A stretch of 41,081 bases of DNA from Bacteroidales bacterium. GTDB lineage: Bacteria > Bacteroidota > Bacteroidia > Bacteroidales > Muribaculaceae. The position numbers were made by a program, and so were the translations under genes. Below, piece by piece: positions 1-9,400 of the stretch; position 1 is the stretch's first letter; each line of letters begins with the position of its first letter. Where the stretch lies: the NCBI GenBank assembly GCA_014800795.1, contig JAAVFL010000045.1:1-41081 (forward strand), written 5' to 3'. Below the pieces are notes generated by a model. That model was not told where the DNA came from. It saw only the letters and a list, made by a program, of their open reading frames with translations, and made no database searches.

Positions 1-2
1 CG

Positions 3-98
3 TTATCGCCTGCGCTTTTGAGCTTGTCGAAAAAGACTGAAGATGAGAGTGAAAAGCGCCAAAAAGATGCCGCTGAAAGTGTAAAATATCTATTTTGA
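3..98 (+). CDS. possible C-terminal end of an unidentified CDS cut by the window edge
   Basis: One frame is open from the left edge to a TGA at 96-98. It encodes about 31 hydrophilic residues rich in Lys, Glu and Asp and ends in KYLF. The charged composition would suit the tail of a real protein converging on the DUF721 gene, but the piece is too short to identify. The other two forward frames stop by position 39. It could equally be non-coding. Confidence 0.3.
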   Translation, partial: LSPALLSLSKKTEDESEKRQKDAAESVKYLF

Positions 99-130
99 AC
101 ATATATGTAATAATTTTCATGACTTACTTA

Positions 131-421
131 TCAATGTATACGAAGCTCCTTCAGGGGCTCTCCTCCGACACAGGAATTGAGAGCCGCCAGAATAGCACTT
201 TTACGAAATTCTAGTTCTGTCTTGAGAGGAGCCGACGACAGATACACATGCAACACCCCCTTGCTTACATACCGATGCGTCGTAAGGTGGTTAACCCCCG
301 GACCGACAACATCGGCCCAGTACGACATGGCGCGTTGCTCCATGAAGTCGCTTTTCCGCGACGAATTATCAAGCACCTGATCAATAATCTGACGGATACT
401 CATAGGATCGGTCCTTTTCAT
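131..421 (-). CDS. DUF721 (DciA-like) protein
   Basis: This 96-residue protein matches the small DUF721 family in length and pattern, including an early Ala/Trp-containing helix (AMSYWADVVGPGV) and a later TELEFRKSAILAALN stretch. DUF721 includes DciA, which helps load the replicative helicase in many bacteria lacking DnaC; that role here is inferred. The start codon overlaps the recF stop as ATGA (418-421), so translation is probably coupled to recF. A second in-frame ATG six codons later is an alternative start. Sitting next to recF fits a role in DNA replication or repair. It is the last gene of a minus-strand run starting near 6269. Confidence 0.8.
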   Translation of the reverse strand: MKRTDPMSIRQIIDQVLDNSSRKSDFMEQRAMSYWADVVGPGVNHLTTHRYVSKGVLHVYLSSAPLKTELEFRKSAILAALNSCVGGEPLKELRIH

Positions 422-1530
422 AAGCCGGAAGATGTAAGAAGATTGAACGACCCGCTTTCAACCATCCACGACCGATGATCGTTGGCAGACCGGCTCATTA
501 TATTGTCAAGATGATCGCGGTTGGTATCGGTTATGAAAATCTGGCCGAATATATCACCGGAAACCACCTCCACTACCCGCTCCACCCGGCTGGCATCGAG
601 CTTGTCGAAAATATCGTCGAGCAGCAGCAACGGTTTCATTCCAGCTCCTTCGCGCATGAAATCGTACTGAGCCAGACGCAGAGCTATAGTGTACGTTTTG
701 CATTGCCCCTGCGAGGCCGCCCGGCGCACCGGCATACCGTTCAACCATAGCTCGATATCGTCGCGGTGAGGGCCAACTGTAGTATGACCCACGATCTCGT
801 CGTGGCGACGTGTCTCGTCAAGGAGCGCCATCATGCCTCCGCCGTTTGTCGCCAGATGGCTTTTCAGTCCCATGGAGGGGATCTCGCCATCGGCGGCAAT
901 GAGGGTGTAATAGCGTTCGAAAATATCGGTAAGACGGGCTACCCATTGCTGCCTTACACTGGTAATATAAGCGGCAGACCGCTCCATCGAAAGTTCCACC
1001 GCGAGATAAAGCGACGGATCCGCCACATGGTCGCGCAACAGTTTGTTGCGCTGCTGCAACGCGCGGCCGTAGCGGATGAGATTGTCGAGATACACGGAGT
1101 CGGTCTGTGAAATCACCTGATCCATGAACCGGCGGCGTTCTTCGCCGGTTCCGCTTATGAGTTCCTGATCGGCAGGCGCTACCATTACCAGCGGAAACGC
1201 GCCTATATGGGCACTGAGACGGTCGTACTCTTTCCCGCCTCGCTTGAAGCTTTTCCGTTTACCCGGAATTAGCCCTACATGCAGCTCTTCGTCGATTCCT
1301 TTGCGCAGATATTCCCCGCGTACGGTCATAAACTCCTCTCCACGCTTCACAAGAGCGCTGTCCGTCAGGCCGCTGAAGCTTTTGCAGAAACTCAGATAAT
1401 ATACTGCATCGAGCAGATTACTTTTGCCCATGCCGTTGTTTCCCAGAAAACAGTTGATTTTGGGACTGAACTGCAGACGGGCATCGGCAATATTCTTGAA
1501 ATTCGTTATGGAGAGCCGTTTCAGATGCAT
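418..1530 (-). CDS. recF: DNA replication and repair protein RecF
   Basis: The 370 residues are the usual RecF length. The N-terminus MHLKRLSITNFKNI is typical, followed by Walker A GNNGMGKSN at residues 30-38. Further on are the ABC-type signature region (SQGQCKTYTIALRLAQ) and Walker B (PLLLLDDIFDKLD). RecF is an SMC-like ATPase that works with RecO and RecR to load RecA at gapped DNA. The gene starts 16 bp after the CotH-family gene and shares an ATGA overlap with the DUF721 gene, so it is probably transcribed from the upstream operon promoter. No dnaA or dnaN is in the window, so this is not the classic dnaA-dnaN-recF arrangement. Confidence 0.96.
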   Translation of the reverse strand: MHLKRLSITNFKNIADARLQFSPKINCFLGNNGMGKSNLLDAVYYLSFCKSFSGLTDSALVKRGEEFMTVRGEYLRKGIDEELHVGLIPGKRKSFKRGGKEYDRLSAHIGAFPLVMVAPADQELISGTGEERRRFMDQVISQTDSVYLDNLIRYGRALQQRNKLLRDHVADPSLYLAVELSMERSAAYITSVRQQWVARLTDIFERYYTLIAADGEIPSMGLKSHLATNGGGMMALLDETRRHDEIVGHTTVGPHRDDIELWLNGMPVRRAASQGQCKTYTIALRLAQYDFMREGAGMKPLLLLDDIFDKLDASRVERVVEVVSGDIFGQIFITDTNRDHLDNIMSRSANDHRSWMVESGSFNLLTSSGL

Positions 1531-1546
1531 TGTGTATATCTTTTTT

Positions 1547-3496
1547 TTAAAGTGCCACTTTTGCGGTCATACGTCCGGCCCTTACCAGATAAAGACCCGG
1601 CAGAAGTTCACCGGTAGCTCCGCTACCGCTGTAAACCAGACGGCCGTCCGTAGCGTAAACCTCAAATGGAGTGTAACCGTCGAGCGCGATAGTATTTCCC
1701 TCCACAACAGGAACAAGATGTCCGTCGCCGGCAGCGGCGACACTTTCCACACTGTTGAGATCGGGATCGTATTTCATCAGTTTGTCGAGGGTGGGAATTC
1801 GGTTCTTAATATAATTCTTCACGCGCCTTACCTCTCTGTCATAGCTCCCGAGGGCCACCGGATTCTGATGGATATACTCCCTCAATATAGGCCATCTCAG
1901 AAAATTGAGCGTCTGAGATTCATCAAGTTCCGAGGCAAGGCCGTCGACATAGTCTGCAAGATCATCGGCTGTAATCCCCGATTCATTACGTGCCGACGAC
2001 CACAGTCGGCTGAGGTCGTCGGCCGTGCGGGGGTCGTTGTGAAGCACACGGCTCGCGAACTGAATCATATTGTTCGCTCCCGAAGCCTTTCCGGATTCGA
2101 AGAGAAAATCCGAGGTGATGTTGCTCAGCGGATATGTGCGGTTGTCATTATCGAAAGCGAGATCGAAGTCCCACACCGGACCGGTGTATATCAAGTCGTC
2201 GCCACGCTTCTTATACATGTAGGTACTCCAGTAAGTATCGGTATTGCCCGATAGCTCCCCTACGATGAAATGTCGCAGAAAAGATTCCACATCGAAAATC
2301 AACCGGTAGTCGTTTGCGGTATTCGCCCCCGTATTAGATAGATACAGACGCCTCTCAAGCTGCTCCATATAGTTTTTTATATAGGCGAACTGCTCGGGCG
2401 CTCCACCGTTGTCGGGCGATTTGATAGTGACAGGAATACGCTTGCTCTTCGTTTCGAACCATTCGCCCTGCGGTTCTTCATAGGCGTATGCGTCAACCTC
2501 CAAGAGATAACCACCCGTGAGCGCATCTCCGGATATGTCCGTGGGGTCCATTTCATCGATATCCACCCGGTCGGGCTTCACCTCTATCTGGTCGCAAAGC
2601 TGATAACACCCTTTATATTCGCCATTCAGAATCACATCGACCGCACGGGCATAGGGCACATACTCCATCTTCAGCCGCCGGGCTATCTCAAAAGCGATCA
2701 TATTGCGCATGAGCGTCTTGTCGCCGTAATTGTTGATCAGCGTCCACTTCTTTGCCTTTGCTGGGGCATCGAGAACATTCTGCTTCTTATCGAACTTTAT
2801 GCGCCATGGCTTTTTGGGAAAGTTGCGGGAATAATTGCCACGTTCACGCACCGTAGCCGGCTTGTCGACATTCGCCTTGTGATCGTCAATGATTATGATG
2901 TTCGAAACTATCTCATGTTCCTTGTCATAAGGCTCTTCGGCATCGACGGTATTGATGCATACTGTAGGCAGATTGGTGACCTGAAACAGCCGGCTGTCAT
3001 CCCCCTCTCCCTCATTACCGTAAAACTCAAGTTCGGCGATGTTGCATCGCGAATCGGAAGTGCTGACAAAACGAACGTAGCGGAATCCCTTCGAACAGTC
3101 TACTTCGTCATAACTCATAACTCCTATCGTTCCCTTTTCCGTTATGATGTACAGCGGTACGGCATCGAGCCAGTCTTCACTGTTGGCACCCTGAATCACA
3201 CCGAGCTGAACCCGCTTCGGCCCCTGACTGTCATTACGGGGCGACCATCCCACGCGATCGATGATATATGGTTTGCCCAGATCAAGTCCCACCCAGGTGT
3301 ACGATCTGTCGTAGGTGGCGAAATAAGTATCGAGATTACCGTCGAAAGCGCGTCCCTGAATGTTGTTTACCACTCTGGAATAAGAATAATCATACCCTTT
3401 TACCGTACCTATCGGCGTACCGGTCAGCTTATCGCCAGCCTTAGCGGCAAGCGAAATCATAATCATTGACACTATGACGGATATATTAAATTTCAT
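1547..3496 (-). CDS. T9SS-secreted CotH-kinase family protein with N-terminal discoidin-like domain
   Basis: The 649-residue protein begins with a signal peptide (about residues 1-20, ending AAKAG). A discoidin/F5-8C-like domain follows at about 25-160 (GRAFDGNLDTYF, WVGLDLGKPYIIDRVGW). A CotH domain follows at about 175-510, with VRERGNYSR, PKKPWRIKFDKK and GPVWDFDLAFDN. CotH proteins are atypical protein kinases; the spore-coat CotH phosphorylates other coat proteins. The last 45 or so residues form a T9SS sorting tail (FEVYATDGRLVYSG ... LLPGLYLVRAG), so the protein should be secreted or surface anchored. It sits 32 bp after menA and 16 bp before recF, an odd place for a surface protein. 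Its substrate is unknown. Confidence 0.88.
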   Translation of the reverse strand: MKFNISVIVSMIMISLAAKAGDKLTGTPIGTVKGYDYSYSRVVNNIQGRAFDGNLDTYFATYDRSYTWVGLDLGKPYIIDRVGWSPRNDSQGPKRVQLGVIQGANSEDWLDAVPLYIITEKGTIGVMSYDEVDCSKGFRYVRFVSTSDSRCNIAELEFYGNEGEGDDSRLFQVTNLPTVCINTVDAEEPYDKEHEIVSNIIIIDDHKANVDKPATVRERGNYSRNFPKKPWRIKFDKKQNVLDAPAKAKKWTLINNYGDKTLMRNMIAFEIARRLKMEYVPYARAVDVILNGEYKGCYQLCDQIEVKPDRVDIDEMDPTDISGDALTGGYLLEVDAYAYEEPQGEWFETKSKRIPVTIKSPDNGGAPEQFAYIKNYMEQLERRLYLSNTGANTANDYRLIFDVESFLRHFIVGELSGNTDTYWSTYMYKKRGDDLIYTGPVWDFDLAFDNDNRTYPLSNITSDFLFESGKASGANNMIQFASRVLHNDPRTADDLSRLWSSARNESGITADDLADYVDGLASELDESQTLNFLRWPILREYIHQNPVALGSYDREVRRVKNYIKNRIPTLDKLMKYDPDLNSVESVAAAGDGHLVPVVEGNTIALDGYTPFEVYATDGRLVYSGSGATGELLPGLYLVRAGRMTAKVAL

Positions 3497-3528
3497 AAGC
3501 GATCAGACTTATCTATGTATTATATAAA

Positions 3529-4419
3529 TCAGAAGAAATAGACGGCTATACCGTAGCCCAGAATAATCAGACTTGTCGCAAACATCAGCATGGATGTTTT
3601 TCCGAGATATGGATTGAGCGCACGTCCGGTGGTTCTTTTCAGCTGGTTGTACAACATCGCAGTTCCAAGAACCACAAATATAGAAAGGTCCGAAGGCCAG
3701 TCATAATCATGCCAGGCCACATTCAGAAGCGGCCACGCTATTATACCATCGGTAATATACAGTCCCGTTGCGAACCGCTCTCCGAACCGTACGGCAAGTG
3801 TTTTCTTTCCAACAGCCCTATCCTCTTCCATATCCCGGTAATTATTGACTACAAGAACATTCGCTCCGAGCAACCCCATCGCAATTGAAGCCAACCATAC
3901 CTGCCAGGTGCATCCACCGGTCTGGAGGTAGTAGGTAAGCGTTACGGGAGCAACTCCGAAAAACAGTACCACAGCCACCTCTCCCCATCCGTGGCGCGAC
4001 AGAGGATATGGCCCGGCCGAATATGCCAGAGCGCCAAGAACGATGGCCACCCCTGCCGCTACCAGCCACCATCCGCCCCATATTATCAGGGTAAGCCCGA
4101 GCAAGGAAGCCACCGCGAGAGTGGCGATTGTGGCAAAAAGCATTCCCCGCGGAGTGATATCCCCCTCCGTCACTCCACGACGCGGCCCGACGCGCCCCTT
4201 TTTATCAAGCCCGTCGCGGAAATCGAAATATTCGTTTCCGAAATTCGAGGCTATCTGCGCCAGAACTGCAAAAAGCAGACATATCACAGCCGTGAGCCAG
4301 CGGAATTTTCCGGCTGCCATCGCCATCCCCACCGCTGTCAGCACACCTGCCACAGATACCGGGAGGGTGCGAAGCCTCATGGCTTCTATCCATATTTTCA
4401 CTCTATCAGTCAATGCCAT
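3529..4419 (-). CDS. menA: 1,4-dihydroxy-2-naphthoate polyprenyltransferase
   Basis: This 296-residue UbiA-family membrane protein has about eight to nine hydrophobic segments. The first Asp-rich motif is NEYFDFRDG (around residues 62-70), followed by GPRRGVTEG. The second is NNYRDMEEDRAVGKKT near residues 190-205. Both bind Mg-prenyl diphosphate. MenA attaches the polyprenyl tail to 1,4-dihydroxy-2-naphthoate, committing it to menaquinone, the respiratory quinone of Bacteroidales. The GPRRGVTEG context is characteristic of MenA rather than UbiA. It starts 9 bp after the metallo-beta-lactamase gene, so the two are very likely cotranscribed. No other men gene is in the window. Confidence 0.94.
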   Translation of the reverse strand: MALTDRVKIWIEAMRLRTLPVSVAGVLTAVGMAMAAGKFRWLTAVICLLFAVLAQIASNFGNEYFDFRDGLDKKGRVGPRRGVTEGDITPRGMLFATIATLAVASLLGLTLIIWGGWWLVAAGVAIVLGALAYSAGPYPLSRHGWGEVAVVLFFGVAPVTLTYYLQTGGCTWQVWLASIAMGLLGANVLVVNNYRDMEEDRAVGKKTLAVRFGERFATGLYITDGIIAWPLLNVAWHDYDWPSDLSIFVVLGTAMLYNQLKRTTGRALNPYLGKTSMLMFATSLIILGYGIAVYFF

Positions 4420-4428
4420 ATATGCGGT

Positions 4429-5493
4429 TCAGTCAAGTCGCAGGGTTATAAGTCCGGTTGAATCGAAGCGCGGGAGCGCACGTAACTGAACCGGGGCCAT
4501 ACGCGCATAAGGGGTTTCCGATCCATCGCCTACCTGTTTCACCCCAGCCGCCTGCAGTGAGCTTTCGACAGCGTGGAGGGCCTTGTCGGGGCTGTTATTG
4601 TCTTTACTCAGATGGCACAGGAATATCTGCCGCAATTGCGGCGTGTAAATGCGCGCCAGATATTCGGCCGTCACCGCATTATCAAGATGACCGTTATCCG
4701 ACCGTATGCGTGCCTTCAGATATTCGGCGTAGGGTCCGTTGGCAAGCATTTCCTCGTCGTAGTTGGCCTCTATCATCATGTAATTGGCCTGACGCATATA
4801 GTAGTCGGCGCGTTCGCTTATGCATCCCAGATCGGTTGCCACCGTCATATGATGGTTGCCGCGCGATATGAAAAAACCGACATTGTCCGTCCCGTCGTGC
4901 AACACATCGAAAGCCACTACCTCAAAGCTGCCGATCTTGAACGGATGCTCCTTATAGATCGGACGGTGATAATCCTTTATGCGGTTTGAGATACTGTGGC
5001 GGCGCAACATGCCGTTTAGCGCACGCGGAGTGCAATACACCCCGATATGACGGTATTTACGGACTAAAGCATAAACATACCTCACATGATCGGAATGGTC
5101 GTGGGTCAGAAGAATTCCTTTAACCCGTTCCATCCCTATACCTACCCGTTTAAGTTCATTGACAACCGAAGAGTAGTCAACTCCCGCATCAATCAGCAGC
5201 CCTGTCTCCGAATCGCCGATATATGCGCAGTTGCCGGAACTTCCGCTGCCAAATGATATGAAGCTCAACTTGTTTATTCCTGGAATTATGTCAAGCGGAG
5301 CGAAAGCTCCGTCGTCACCGGCGAACATATCCGTACGGCGACGCTCCATCTCCTCAAGGTGTTTCTTGGCAGCCTGCTCAACAACCGGCGAGGTAGGCAG
5401 GGGCGCCATCTCGGGAAACAGACTGTCTCCGAGATTGTCGAACAGACCGCTCATGCCGTCATTCAGATTACTCTTTTTTTTAAATCGCGCCAT
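4429..5493 (-). CDS. YycJ/WalJ-like MBL-fold metallohydrolase
   Basis: The MBL core starts at about residue 75 with LSFISFGSGSSGNC. It carries the metal-binding LLTHDHSDH motif and later conserved acidic and His positions (ATDLG, IEANYD, GHLDN, CHLSKDNN). This is the arrangement of the YycJ/WalJ group, putative nucleases or phosphodiesterases linked in Firmicutes to DNA-end processing and cell-wall control; the Bacteroidales role is inferred. The protein has 354 residues. The first 75 or so are a hydrophilic, probably disordered extension rich in Lys, Glu and Pro, which I do not recognise as usual for the family. The gene starts 17 bp after the methyltransferase and ends 9 bp before menA. Confidence 0.88.
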   Translation of the reverse strand: MARFKKKSNLNDGMSGLFDNLGDSLFPEMAPLPTSPVVEQAAKKHLEEMERRRTDMFAGDDGAFAPLDIIPGINKLSFISFGSGSSGNCAYIGDSETGLLIDAGVDYSSVVNELKRVGIGMERVKGILLTHDHSDHVRYVYALVRKYRHIGVYCTPRALNGMLRRHSISNRIKDYHRPIYKEHPFKIGSFEVVAFDVLHDGTDNVGFFISRGNHHMTVATDLGCISERADYYMRQANYMMIEANYDEEMLANGPYAEYLKARIRSDNGHLDNAVTAEYLARIYTPQLRQIFLCHLSKDNNSPDKALHAVESSLQAAGVKQVGDGSETPYARMAPVQLRALPRFDSTGLITLRLD

Positions 5494-5510
5494 CGCTCGG
5501 TATAGTTGCG

Positions 5511-6269
5511 TCAGAAAAGCAGAAATATAGTAGGAACCTTTGCGTAGTCGTATTCAGTCTTCCCCCACTGCGAGAGAGCCCGGGTTGTGATATTTTCCCC
5601 TCTGCCGGTGATGTCGGTTGCCACACATAGCCTCATCTGACCGGGTAGCGACTTCACGAGTTCCGCAATCAGACGGTTGTTTCGGTAAGGGGTCTCGATA
5701 AAGATCTGCGTCTGCCCCTCGCGGCGTATACGGGTCTCCATCTCGCGCAGTTTCGCCGAACGTTTTCCTGCCTCAATCGGGAGATAACCGTTGAAGGCGA
5801 AGCTCTGACCGTTGAACCCGGATCCCATAAGGGCCATAAGTATGCTCGACGGCCCCACAAGCGGAACAACCTTCAACCCCTTGCGCTGAGCCACCGCAAC
5901 AGCATCGGCTCCCGGGTCGGCCACAGCCGGACACCCCGCCTCGGAGATTACTCCCATAGGCTCGCCATTCTCGAGGGGTTCGAGCATCCGCGCCACATCC
6001 TCCGGGCGGGTATGTTCGTCAAGCACGGTGAACGACATCAGGTTCACATCGATCGAAGGGTCGACCCGCTTCATAAACCGGCGTGCGGAGCGCACATTCT
6101 CTACCAGGAAATGGCGAATCCCGCGCAGTAACCGCGCGTTCCCTTCGGGCAGCACATCGGCTATCCGCGAACTGTCGCTGAGCGGCACCGGGAACAGATA
6201 AAGCGCAGCCTGAACCTCATCGGTTCCGGCTCCGCTCTCTCCGTTGTTTTGTGGTCTGTCTTCTATCAT
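5511..6269 (-). CDS. RsmI-like SAM-dependent methyltransferase (tetrapyrrole methylase fold)
   Basis: From the ATG at 6269 the protein has 252 residues. Motifs of the RsmI/tetrapyrrole methylase fold are ALYLFPVPLSD near the N-terminus, GVISEAGCPAVADPGA, VVPLVGPSSILMALMGSGF, and IFIETPYRNNRL. RsmI 2'-O-methylates C1402 of 16S rRNA; Bacteroidales carry a divergent relative, so the target here is not certain. An upstream in-frame start at 6305 exists, but a consensus promoter (6275-6306) lies inside that extension. The ATG at 6269, six bases after the -7 element, is therefore the better start. The gene heads the tight six-gene minus-strand run. Confidence 0.87.
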   Translation of the reverse strand: MIEDRPQNNGESGAGTDEVQAALYLFPVPLSDSSRIADVLPEGNARLLRGIRHFLVENVRSARRFMKRVDPSIDVNLMSFTVLDEHTRPEDVARMLEPLENGEPMGVISEAGCPAVADPGADAVAVAQRKGLKVVPLVGPSSILMALMGSGFNGQSFAFNGYLPIEAGKRSAKLREMETRIRREGQTQIFIETPYRNNRLIAELVKSLPGQMRLCVATDITGRGENITTRALSQWGKTEYDYAKVPTIFLLF

Positions 6270-6274
6270 AACCA

Positions 6275-6306
6275 CAAAATTACACAATTCCCGCGATTCC
6301 CCCAAA
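6275..6306 (-). promoter_or_regulatory. Bacteroidetes-type promoter, probably leaderless
   Basis: On the minus strand TTTG (6303-6306) is followed after exactly 20 nt by TAATTTTG (6275-6282), a full match to TTTG-N19-21-TAnnTTTG. The ATG at 6269 starts six bases after the -7 element, about where transcription should begin. This promoter probably drives the whole 6269-131 operon. Confidence 0.75.
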
Positions 6307-6402
6307 CCAAATCGCCATACTTCATTCCACGCCTCTCTTATCCCTCACCCTTCTGCATGAGAGTAAAGCGCAGAAGCGAGATGAAGAGAGACACACGACA
6401 AA

Positions 6403-9400
6403 TCAGCGGACTACAGTCTTCACTCCGTCAATAATATAAATGCCAGGCTGGAGAGCACCCGAAAGCTGCCGCCCCTGAAGGTCGTAGACTCCTTTGACTC
6501 CGGTTGCCACAACAGCATCAGCTTCGACAGTCGTGACCCCTGAAAGACCGAGGCGATTGAGAAGAACCTTACCCCACACGCTACCGAGAGCAACCGATCC
6601 TGATCCGGAAACCGGAGCTCCTGTAGCGCAGTTATAGCGGTCGGCAACAGGGGCATTATTTCCCTCTTTCCCGACATAATCTACCACCGGAGCGGCATAA
6701 ACGCTGAAATTATCGGCAAGAGCACCTGTCAGCATCATTGCGCTCACTTTGGCGTCTGTCGCCGAGCGGGCATCGAGAGGTATACCGTAATCACCGTCGG
6801 CAACAGTAGAGTAATATGCCAGTTCCGTGCTTATCACATCCTCGAAGATACCCAGACCGAGAGCATAGTCGTAGAAGAGAGGATATTTCTGCCCCCACTC
6901 GACAGAGACTCCCTGACGGAAGTGATCACCCTCGTCGAAGTTGTTGCGGAAAATATCTTCCCAGCGACCTGCCATCTCGCTGTAGAACTCCTGATCAGCT
7001 ACATCGCCGCGTTCACCCGCTATATAAGCCACCAGCGCCATCGACAGCACACTCTTCAGACGCAACGAAGCGTTATCGCGGATAGCGCCGTCAGCCGACC
7101 CTTCGCCGGGGAAATTGCCGACATACTGCGGAAGGGTGAACAGGTCGAGATAATTGCAGAGCGATTTCAGGTAATTATAGCTGTAATCGCTTATTGAAGA
7201 AGCATCAACTCCAAGTTTCACAGCCGCCCCGGCGAGAATACAGAGATCGGTAGTGGAATCCACTCCATAATCGAGATGGCTGCCTGCCATTACAGGCCAC
7301 GCACCGAGATGGTGAGGAGCATTACCATAAGGGCTTGAGAACCAGGGATACATTTTTATATAGTCCGGCACACCCTCGAACAGCGCGTAAGCAAGCGACG
7401 GATTATATACGAGGAACAGTGGAGCCGCAGCAAAGAGCTGATCAGCCTGAGAAATCTGCCATGTATTCCCCGCATCGATATTATACAGCAGAATATCGCC
7501 TGTGTCCGATACAGCCTGCTTGCAACCCGACATCACCTGACGGTATAGTCCCGAGCAAAGACGCGCATAACTTTTTCCACCGCTTTCCATAGCATCGTCA
7601 TATATCATGCTGTCGAAGTTGCGGCAAGCCTCCAGACGGCTGTTCACTTCATCGGCATACGCCATCATCAGACGCGTGAACGATGGAAAACGTAGGACCC
7701 ACGGCGCCGGGAAACGCGCATACCCGAATCCTATCGCCATATCGTTCTCATCGCGGCCGATAAGAGTATAACCCGACACTGCATCTTTCACCGCCCCGAG
7801 ATTATCGGAAAAGAGAAGATACTTGCTGTTCAGCACCATCTCCTGCCCGCGCGAAGCATCAGCCATCAGAAGCATATATCCCCAGTCAGACCGGTTGCTC
7901 TCGCTGATATTCTGGGTTGCGGCACCTACTTTTCCGAACGTGACACCTTCCGAGGTATCGGCAAAGACTGTAATTGATCCCGACGAATTGTGGCGCACCA
8001 TATCGGAAGAGGGGGCCAGATAAATAGCGACCTCGTGGGGAGCGCCGTCGAGCGACCGCGCCTGATATGTAATATAGTTTACAGCTGCTTCAAGTGTTGA
8101 CGCATCATCTATGAGCTGCGGAGAGCTGAACACTAAAGATAGGCCGACATTGCCCGCCTCGAAGGTAAAATAGGTCTGGGTAGCCGTTACCGAGCAACCG
8201 GTCTGGACAGCGACAGACACATCGGAGTCACCGTCGTTTGTGATGCGCTTCTCCACTGCACTGCTGCCGGCTCCCATAATTCTGAATAGGGTGCCGTCAA
8301 CCGTCATATAAGCATTGAATGCGACCTCACTGCCGGTTATATGTTTCAGAGATCCGGCTGTGGCCTCCCCGCCGTGACACCACAGGTTGAAGAACGGATC
8401 GGCCGCTATTACCGGGACAGCCCCGGAAAGAGGTGCTGTATCATGAGCCGGAGTGAAGGCTTCAGCGAAAGTAAGCTCCGGAAGTCGGGGCGCGGTGTAA
8501 TTCTCAAGAGACACATTCAGATCAAGCTGTCCTTGCGTCTTGATGACAACACTGAGCGGAGCAAAGCTAATTCCCTGCCCCAGCGCGTTATAAGCCGCGC
8601 CCATCCCCGAGAACGAATATACCGGTTTGCGGGTAGACCCAGCGGAAGTCGAGGTGTAGATACCCGTCACTACATTCCCCTCCCCTACGGCGACAGGAGC
8701 AGACTTCACCAGATTCACATGCTCCAGATAGAACGGACTGTCAATCTCCCTGGAAGGCATGACAAGACAAGGTGCATTAGCCTCAACACCTTCGCATTCC
8801 GCAAAAGCGATGTCACTACCCTCGAACGAGACCGCACGCTGAATACGGCTTCCCTCGCCGAAACAGGCATCCACAGCATTGGCATCCATAGCGAAAGGCA
8901 CACAGAAGGAATTCCACCTGTCCGCAGCCATACGCTTGTTTACCATCACTGCAGCATCCGATATATCTTCGGCCACATTAACACGGCTGTCTTCAGATAT
9001 ATACGTCATTCCGTTCAAACCACACAGCAGCTCTATAAGCTGTTCCTTAATGGCAAGCATACCCGGAATGTCGGGATGATCCTCTATCTTGGTAATATCA
9101 TGCAGACGCAGCAGGGGCACATTGTAATGATTGCATATAGCCGCCACACTCTCGTTGATGTCGGAGCGCAACTGACTGTTGAGCATGAACACAATCTGCG
9201 CTTCGGGGTATTTCTTCTGCAGGAAATCGATCACATAGGCTGTTCCGCCGCGGAAAGTGCGTTTCTGAGCATCGGAAAAGTCGCTCCACACATAATCACC
9301 GAGGGTCGAACCTGCATTGTTATCGTTGGTGGCACCCTCAACTATTATAAGCCCAGCATTTCGGAGATTATCCACGCGACCGACAAAAGAGTTTGTCAGA

